The position numbers and the translations under genes are program-made. A stretch of 6,044 bases of DNA from CASQEL01 sp036655975 (GTDB lineage Bacteria > Desulfobacterota > Desulfovibrionia > Desulfovibrionales > Desulfovibrionaceae): assembly GCA_036655975.1 (NCBI GenBank), contig JAVVPD010000118.1:1-6044 (forward strand). Direction: 5' to 3'. The notes beneath the pieces were generated by a model. That model was given only the letters and a program-made list of their open reading frames with translations. It was not told where the DNA came from and did no database searches. Below, piece by piece: positions 1 through 4,460 of this stretch. The first letter of the stretch is position 1. Every line of letters begins with the position of its first letter.

Positions 1-417
1 GCGCGGACTAGCATTGGCTTTGGTGTGGGCAGCCCGGTGTTTGCTGCGGGTAAGGCCTTGAAGGCGGTAGATTATTCTTTTTCGCCCGAATTCCGCAATC
101 GTTTGGACGCGCTGATTCCCTTTAAGGGGCTGACCCCAGATTTGATGGGCCGGATTGTGGACAAATTTGTGGCGCAATTGCGTACCAGCTTGAAAGATAA
201 GAAAGTGCGTATCGAGTTGACGGAAGCTGCCCGCCAGTGGCTGGCGGACAAGGGCTATGACCCCGCATTTGGCGCACGTCCCTTGCAGCGTTTGTTGCGC
301 GCGGAAGTGGAAGACGCTTTGGCGCAGGAATTGCTGTTTGGCTCCTTGGTTAAGGGGGGACTGGTGCGCGTGGATGTGGGGCCGGAGCAGAAATTGCAGT
401 TTAGTTACACTGGCTAG
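1..417 (+). CDS. clpA: ClpA, ATP-dependent Clp protease ATP-binding subunit, C-terminal part
   Basis: This is the last 138 codons of a ClpA-type AAA+ unfoldase. The 5' end lies outside the window, so the GTG at 25 is an internal Val codon and not a start. Visible features belong to the second AAA+ module: the EFRNRLD arginine-finger region (bases 88-108), then the small C-terminal domain with GYDPAFGARPLQR, whose GAR arginine (277-279) is the sensor-2 residue, and the ELLFGSLVKGG segment near the end, typical of ClpA rather than ClpB. In the known family, ClpA hexamers unfold substrates and feed them to ClpP in the cytoplasm, using ClpS to select N-degron substrates. The stop (415-417) is followed two bases later by aat, which acts in the same pathway, so the two are probably co-transcribed. 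Identity is firm; ClpC is a less likely alternative. Confidence 0.93.
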   Translation, partial: ARTSIGFGVGSPVFAAGKALKAVDYSFSPEFRNRLDALIPFKGLTPDLMGRIVDKFVAQLRTSLKDKKVRIELTEAARQWLADKGYDPAFGARPLQRLLRAEVEDALAQELLFGSLVKGGLVRVDVGPEQKLQFSYTG

Positions 418-419
418 CC

Positions 420-1067
420 GTGTTGTCTCTGCTAACAGCTGATACGGACTACTTTCCTCCCTTTGAATGTGCGGAGGAAGGGGGACTTGTGGCAGCGGGA
501 GGGGATTTAAGCCCGCAGCGTTTGCTGGCGGCCTATACGCGGGGGATTTTTCCGTGGTATGGGCCGAATTTACCCCTGCTGTGGTGGTCGCCGGATCCGC
601 GTTGTGTGGTATGGGTGCAGGATTTTCACGCGCCACGGCGGCTTTTGCGGCGCAGGCGTCGGGGAGATTTTTTTTTTACGGTGAACGAGGCTTTTACTGA
701 AGTGATGCGCTGTTGCGCCAGCGTGCCACGGCAAGGGCAAGCGGGCACGTGGATTGTGCCGGAAATGATTGAGGCTTATAGCCTGTTGCACCGCATGGGC
801 TATGCACATTCTGTGGAAGCGTGGCAGGGGACACGCCTTGTAGCGGGGCTCTACGGGGTGGCCTTGGGGCGCGTATTTTTTGGTGAGTCGATGTTCACCT
901 TGTGTCCTGATGCCTCCAAACTGGCCCTGCTGGAATTAGTGGACAGGCTGCGGGCTATGCACGTCTGTTTGCTAGACTGCCAACAATATACGGCACACAT
1001 GGCCCGTTTCGGGGCAGTGGAAATACCCCGAAAGGACTTTGTGGCGCAGCTTGCCCATTTGCTCTGA
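420..1067 (+). CDS. aat: Leucyl/phenylalanyl-tRNA--protein transferase
   Basis: This 215-residue protein matches the Aat family along its length (E. coli Aat is slightly longer). The enzyme moves Leu or Phe from aminoacyl-tRNA onto proteins with N-terminal Arg or Lys, marking them for ClpS/ClpAP in the cytoplasm. Visible signatures are GGDLSPQRLLAAY (27-39), RGIFPWYGP (41-49), LLWWSPDPR (53-61), GTWIVPEM (109-116), GYAHSVEAW (127-135), LYGVALGRVFFGESMF (144-159), LLDCQ (184-188) with the Asp linked to catalysis in this family, and EIPRKDF (201-207). The start is GTG at 420. An in-frame TAG at 402-404 leaves little room upstream, and TTG at 423 is the only close alternative. No clear Shine-Dalgarno precedes it, so translation is probably coupled to clpA, whose stop is two bases away. 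A ten-T run at 668-677 encodes part of residues 83-86 and is a slippage risk. Confidence 0.96.
   Translation: MLSLLTADTDYFPPFECAEEGGLVAAGGDLSPQRLLAAYTRGIFPWYGPNLPLLWWSPDPRCVVWVQDFHAPRRLLRRRRRGDFFFTVNEAFTEVMRCCASVPRQGQAGTWIVPEMIEAYSLLHRMGYAHSVEAWQGTRLVAGLYGVALGRVFFGESMFTLCPDASKLALLELVDRLRAMHVCLLDCQQYTAHMARFGAVEIPRKDFVAQLAHLL
668..677 (+). repeat. Ten-T homopolymer inside aat
   Basis: Ten consecutive T bases run across codons for Asp-Phe-Phe-Phe in aat. As written the reading frame is intact on both sides. Loss or gain of one T would break the gene; a shift into the -1 frame meets a stop at 698-700, leaving a protein of about 93 residues without the GESMF and LLDCQ region. Whether it varies in length cannot be told from one sequence. 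Confidence 0.9.
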
Positions 1068-1081
1068 ACTCCTCGTACGGC

Positions 1082-1576
1082 TTATTCGGGCAGGAGAGGC
1101 TCGTGCGCGTCTAAGTCGTAAAAACCGTGCACTTGGAAGGGGAGGGGATAGTCCCGCACGGCGTTCAGATGAATAAAGCCCATGGTTTTTCCTTCGGGAA
1201 TAGTGGACAAAGGCACAACCCCCAGCGGCACGGGGAGTTCTAAGGGGCAAACGACCACCTTGGCGAATTGCTCGGCATAGCGCTTGTCCAGATATTCCAG
1301 CAGATCATTGCCTTCTTCCGCCGTAAAGGCTTCCAGCACGGTACGCAGCGCGTCTTCACCGGCTTCGGGGGTGGCGCAGCCCACGGGGGTTTCATTATCG
1401 GGCTTGCCCACGAGGTTCATGGCGCGTAGAGTCTCAAGCTCGGCACTGTCTGGATTGGCGCGAAAAAGGTGCACGTCCACGTTGCGGCGGCCCTTAAAGG
1501 TTTTCAAGGTTGCCGTGATAATATAAATACGTTCCAGAGTTTCAAAATGCGGCGCAGCAATAATAACATGTTCCAT
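1082..1576 (-). CDS. Conserved-looking hypothetical protein, function unknown
   Basis: I do not recognise this 164-residue protein. It is treated as real because it starts with ATG right after a near-perfect Shine-Dalgarno (GAGGAGGT, five bases away), fills the space between aat and uvrB almost exactly, and has normal soluble-protein composition. It shows no signal peptide, membrane segment or zinc-binding cysteine pattern (only Cys67 and Cys110). The N-terminus (VIIAAPHFETLERIYIIT) looks like a beta strand followed by mixed strand and helix; the middle (about 70-105) is acidic and probably helical (EAGEDALRTVLEAF, NDLLEYLDKRYAEQF). The C-terminal third is hydrophobic and proline-rich (PLELPVPLGVVPLSTIPEG) and ends in an acidic tail. 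It converges on aat with 14 bp between stops and diverges from uvrB. I recall a small unknown gene in the same place in Desulfovibrio genomes, but offer no function. Confidence 0.8.
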   Translation of the reverse strand: MEHVIIAAPHFETLERIYIITATLKTFKGRRNVDVHLFRANPDSAELETLRAMNLVGKPDNETPVGCATPEAGEDALRTVLEAFTAEEGNDLLEYLDKRYAEQFAKVVVCPLELPVPLGVVPLSTIPEGKTMGFIHLNAVRDYPLPFQVHGFYDLDAHEPLLPE

Positions 1577-1581
1577 ATGAT

Positions 1582-1589
1582 ACCTCCTC
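1582..1589 (-). promoter_or_regulatory. Strong ribosome binding site for the minus-strand hypothetical gene
   Basis: Read on the minus strand this is GAGGAGGT, nearly a full anti-Shine-Dalgarno match, five bases before the ATG at 1576-1574. It is the best ribosome binding site in the window. It fixes the start codon and argues that this gene of unknown function is truly translated. Confidence 0.85.
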
Positions 1590-1605
1590 GTGAAACATAG
1601 CGCAA

Positions 1606-1632
1606 ATTAAACGGAGAGTGAAGCTCTTGCAA
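1606..1632 (-). promoter_or_regulatory. Candidate sigma-70-like promoter for the minus-strand gene
   Basis: On the minus strand TTGCAA (1632-1627) is followed after 15 bases by TTTAAT (1611-1606), giving weak -35 and good -10 resemblance, with a start point expected near 1599, just upstream of the Shine-Dalgarno. The spacer is shorter than the ideal 17 bases and the -35 has two mismatches. It overlaps the start of uvrB, so use of this promoter could interfere with uvrB initiation. This is weak, motif-only evidence. Confidence 0.25.
1613..1616 (+). promoter_or_regulatory. Shine-Dalgarno that decides the uvrB start
   Basis: GGAG lies one base before the GTG at 1618 but ten bases before the TTG at 1627. 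One base is too close for normal initiation, whereas ten is acceptable, so this site favours TTG 1627 as the uvrB start. No ATG lies near the N-terminus in this frame. Confidence 0.55.
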
Positions 1633-3672
1633 GCAGATATTCCTTTTCAGCTCCACACCCCCCACCATCCAGAAGGGGATCAGCCCGCCGCCATTGCACA
1701 GATTGTGAACAATATCAAGGCGGGTGTGCAGGATCAAGTTTTGCTTGGGGTGACAGGCTCAGGCAAAACCTTCACCATGGCGAATGTTATTGAGCATTGC
1801 CAGCGGCCCGCCTTGGTGCTGGCCCCCAATAAAACCCTCGCGGCTCAGTTGTACAACGAATTTCGTGAGCTTTTTCCCCACAATGCCGTGGAATATTTCG
1901 TATCCTATTACGACTATTATCAGCCTGAAGCCTATGTGCCCGCGTCAGACACCTATATAGAAAAAGATTCGGCTATCAACGATAATATTGATAAATTGCG
2001 CCACGCCGCCACCCACGCCCTGCTCACGCGGCGTGATGTGATTATTGTAGCCTCAGTATCGTGCATTTATGGCCTGGGTTCGCCCGAATATTACGCTAAA
2101 ATGGTCATCCCGGTGGAAGTGGGCCAGCGCATGACCATGGACGCGTTGATTACGCGCATGGTGGAAGTGCATTATGAGCGGAATGATTACGACTTTCACC
2201 GTGGTACCTTTCGGGTACGCGGTGATGTGCTGGAAATTATTCCCGCCTATCATCATGAGCGTGCGCTGCGTATCGAATTTTTTGGCGACGATATCGACGC
2301 TATGCACGAAATTGATCCCCTGACGGGGGATATCCTTGTGGCGGTGAGCAAAACTGTTATTTATCCTGCCAGCCACTATGTTTCGGCGCAGGATAATCTT
2401 AAGCGGGCTATGCACGATATCCGCCTAGAACTGACCGACCGCCTACAGGAATTTAGAGCCTCCAACCGTCTTGTGGAAGCGCAGCGGCTGGAGCAGCGTA
2501 CGCAGCTAGATCTTGAAATGCTTGAAGAACTTGGTTATTGTAATGGCGTTGAAAATTATACTCGCCACCTTGACGGGCGTTCCCCCGGTGAGCCTCCTTC
2601 CTGCCTGCTCAATTATTTTCCCAAGGATTATCTGCTGTTTGTGGATGAATCCCACATCAGTGTGTCGCAGGTGGGGGCCATGTTTAAGGGCGACCGCTCC
2701 CGCAAGCAAACGCTCGTAGATTTTGGCTTTCGCCTGCCTTCGGCTTTGGACAACAGGCCGTTAAAATTTCAGGAATTTCAAGAGCGTATCCATCAAGTGG
2801 TCTATGTTTCGGCCACACCCGGCAAGTGGGAACTTGCCAAATCCGAAGGTATTGTTACCGAGCAGATTATTCGCCCCACCGGATTGGTTGATCCTGAAGT
2901 GGACGTGCGTCCCTCCAAAGGGCAGCTTGAAAATTTGCTGGGGGAATGCCGCACCCGCATCGATCGTGGGCAGCGGGTGCTGGTCACCACGCTTACCAAG
3001 CGTATGGCGGAAGATTTGACCGAATATTGTAACAACATGGGGGTACGCACTCGCTATTTGCATTCGGATATCGATACTCTTGAGCGCATGAATATTATCA
3101 AGGCCCTGCGCGCGGGGGAATTTGACGTGCTGGTGGGCATCAATCTTTTGCGTGAAGGTCTTGATATCCCCGAAGTTTCTTTGGTGGCGATTTTAGACGC
3201 GGATAAGGAAGGATTTTTGCGCTCCAGCGGCGCGCTGGTACAGACTTTTGGCCGCGCCGCCCGTAATGATCAAGGCCGGGTTATCCTTTACGCCGACAAG
3301 ATGACGGGCTCCATGCGGCAGGCTATGGACGAAACCGCTCGCCGGCGTGAACGTCAATTGAATTGGAATACTGAGCACAATATCACTCCCGTCACGATTA
3401 TCAAAAGCCTTGAAAGTGCTTTGGATTCTCTGTATGCGGACAATGCTCAGAGCAAAAATGGGCGTGGGCGTGGCGGTAAAAGATCCGGCGGCGTGGATAC
3501 CAGCGCGCTAGGCCTGTCCCTGCCCCAATCGGCTGAAGAAACAGCTAAACGTATTGCGGTGCTGGAAAAAGATATGCGCGCCGCCGCCAAGGATTTGGAA
3601 TTTGAGCAGGCGGCCCAATTACGCGACCGGATCAGGGCTTTGCGCGATTGTTTGTTGGTGCTGGAGGGCTGA
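1627..3672 (+). CDS. uvrB: UvrABC system protein B (excinuclease subunit B)
   Basis: UvrB is the damage-verifying helicase-like subunit of bacterial nucleotide excision repair: UvrA loads it, it opens the DNA at the lesion and then recruits UvrC for incision. Counting from TTG 1627, the protein has 681 residues, close to the E. coli length. Motifs in order: Walker A GVTGSGKT (41-48); the DNA-clamping beta-hairpin YYDYYQPEAYVP (94-105); Walker B DESH (340-343); helicase motifs GINLLREGLD (504-513) and QTFGRAARN (539-547); a Gly/Arg/Lys-rich linker (about 610-625); and the C-terminal UVR domain (about 642-674) that contacts UvrC. All key residues are present. GTG at 1618 would add three residues but sits one base from the only Shine-Dalgarno. 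The next gene's ATG overlaps the stop, so the two are translationally coupled. No SOS (LexA) box could be identified upstream. Identity is certain; only the start is open. Confidence 0.97.
   Translation: MQADIPFQLHTPHHPEGDQPAAIAQIVNNIKAGVQDQVLLGVTGSGKTFTMANVIEHCQRPALVLAPNKTLAAQLYNEFRELFPHNAVEYFVSYYDYYQPEAYVPASDTYIEKDSAINDNIDKLRHAATHALLTRRDVIIVASVSCIYGLGSPEYYAKMVIPVEVGQRMTMDALITRMVEVHYERNDYDFHRGTFRVRGDVLEIIPAYHHERALRIEFFGDDIDAMHEIDPLTGDILVAVSKTVIYPASHYVSAQDNLKRAMHDIRLELTDRLQEFRASNRLVEAQRLEQRTQLDLEMLEELGYCNGVENYTRHLDGRSPGEPPSCLLNYFPKDYLLFVDESHISVSQVGAMFKGDRSRKQTLVDFGFRLPSALDNRPLKFQEFQERIHQVVYVSATPGKWELAKSEGIVTEQIIRPTGLVDPEVDVRPSKGQLENLLGECRTRIDRGQRVLVTTLTKRMAEDLTEYCNNMGVRTRYLHSDIDTLERMNIIKALRAGEFDVLVGINLLREGLDIPEVSLVAILDADKEGFLRSSGALVQTFGRAARNDQGRVILYADKMTGSMRQAMDETARRRERQLNWNTEHNITPVTIIKSLESALDSLYADNAQSKNGRGRGGKRSGGVDTSALGLSLPQSAEETAKRIAVLEKDMRAAAKDLEFEQAAQLRDRIRALRDCLLVLEG
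3663..3668 (+). promoter_or_regulatory. Ribosome binding site for the glycosyltransferase-like gene, inside uvrB
   Basis: GGAGGG in the last uvrB codons lies three bases before the ATG at 3672. The spacing is short but the match is strong, and with the TGATG stop/start overlap it supports this start over TTG 3648, which is further inside uvrB. ATG 3693 is a weaker alternative. Confidence 0.6.
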
Positions 3673-4418
3673 TGTTGTTCCCAGAAATACGTATGCTCAC
3701 GGTGGTGCTGCATTACGGTTCTGCCGCGATGACCCGCACCGTTGTTAAAGCCCTCACGGTGGGCGCGGCTCTGCATAGGGTGCTGGTGCTTGATAACGCA
3801 GCGCCTGAGGCGTACCCCGGCGCACTGCGTCTGAATAAAAATATTTTTTGGGGCGGTGCCTTGGCCTATGCCTTGACCCTCGCCCGCCAAGACCGCTATA
3901 CGCATGTGTGGTTTTGCAATAATGATATCCGTTTTTGCAGCCCTGCCCCGCACATCCCCTGTGTGCTCGGGCGTTTGCACTACGCGCACAAAATTTTGGG
4001 GCAGCCCGTGGGCGTATGGGCTCCGAGTGTGCAGCGTAATCCCTATCATCCCCAAATGGTTCGGCAGGAAGGGGCACAGTTCAGCACCGTGGCCTATGTA
4101 GACGGCATCGCCCCTGTGCTCAATGTGGCTTGTATCGACGCGCTCGGTGGGCCCCAAGGCGGTTTGGACATGGCTGATAATGTGCGCGGCTACGGGCTGG
4201 ATGTGTGGTTGTCTTTGCGGGCGTATCGGGCGGGCTGGCCCGTGGTTGTGGATCAGCAAGTGTGGTTGAAACATAGCTATCACACCAGCGCTAAGGCCGT
4301 GGACGGTTTTATGGCCCATGCCGCTGCGGACGAACAGGCCTATATGTCTGCCCGTTTGGGGGCAGATTGGCGCGCCGTGATGCAAAGCCAGCAAGAAGTT
4401 TTTGCAAGGTATGCGTAA
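3672..4418 (+). CDS. Family-2 glycosyltransferase-like protein
   Basis: This 248-residue protein has the layout of a GT-A fold family-2 glycosyltransferase of the rhamnosyltransferase-like type. These cytoplasmic or membrane-associated enzymes move a sugar from a nucleotide donor to a polysaccharide or lipid acceptor. Matching segments, numbered from ATG 3672: a first strand TVVLHYG (10-16); VLVLDNAAP (37-45), like the usual VVDNAS; LNKNIFWGGALAYAL (54-68), like NLGFAGGNN; HVWFCNNDIRF (78-88), with NND in the metal/nucleotide-binding DXD position; VDGIAPVL (143-150); and GLDVWLSLRAYRAGW (175-189), like EDxDLxLRxxxAGW but with Leu where the acidic residue before Asp is usual. No membrane segment is apparent. 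Substrate and acceptor cannot be inferred. It overlaps uvrB by one base (TGATG) and ends 42 bases before ligA. This is a remote motif match; an inactive relative is possible. Confidence 0.72.
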   Translation: MLFPEIRMLTVVLHYGSAAMTRTVVKALTVGAALHRVLVLDNAAPEAYPGALRLNKNIFWGGALAYALTLARQDRYTHVWFCNNDIRFCSPAPHIPCVLGRLHYAHKILGQPVGVWAPSVQRNPYHPQMVRQEGAQFSTVAYVDGIAPVLNVACIDALGGPQGGLDMADNVRGYGLDVWLSLRAYRAGWPVVVDQQVWLKHSYHTSAKAVDGFMAHAAADEQAYMSARLGADWRAVMQSQQEVFARYA

Positions 4419-4444
4419 GGGCTTTTTCCCGTTCACGTTTTGCT

Positions 4445-4449
4445 GAGGT
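4445..4449 (+). promoter_or_regulatory. Weak ribosome binding site for ligA
   Basis: GAGGT lies 11 bases before the ATG at 4461, at the long end of useful spacing. The 42-base gap between the glycosyltransferase-like gene and ligA shows no clear promoter or terminator, so ligA is probably read from the upstream transcript. Confidence 0.4.
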
Positions 4450-4460
4450 AAAGTGGATAT

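Noticed and set aside
1069..1096. Possible terminator between the convergent aat and minus-strand gene (CTCCT ... AGGAG)
   Set aside because: The stem is only five base pairs with a long loop and no U-tract, and it extends into the minus-strand coding region.
972..1250. Minus-strand open frame of 92 codons overlapping aat and the unknown gene
   Set aside because: It overlaps two better-supported genes and has a basic, low-information sequence without a ribosome binding site.
1510..1527. TTGCCG ... TATAAA as a uvrB promoter on the plus strand
   Set aside because: The two boxes are only six bases apart, and no good -35 lies at the right distance from the AT-rich stretch.
3837..3849. A5 and T6 runs in the glycosyltransferase-like gene as a slippage site
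   Set aside because: The runs are short and the family motif (LNKNIFWGG) is intact in frame across them.
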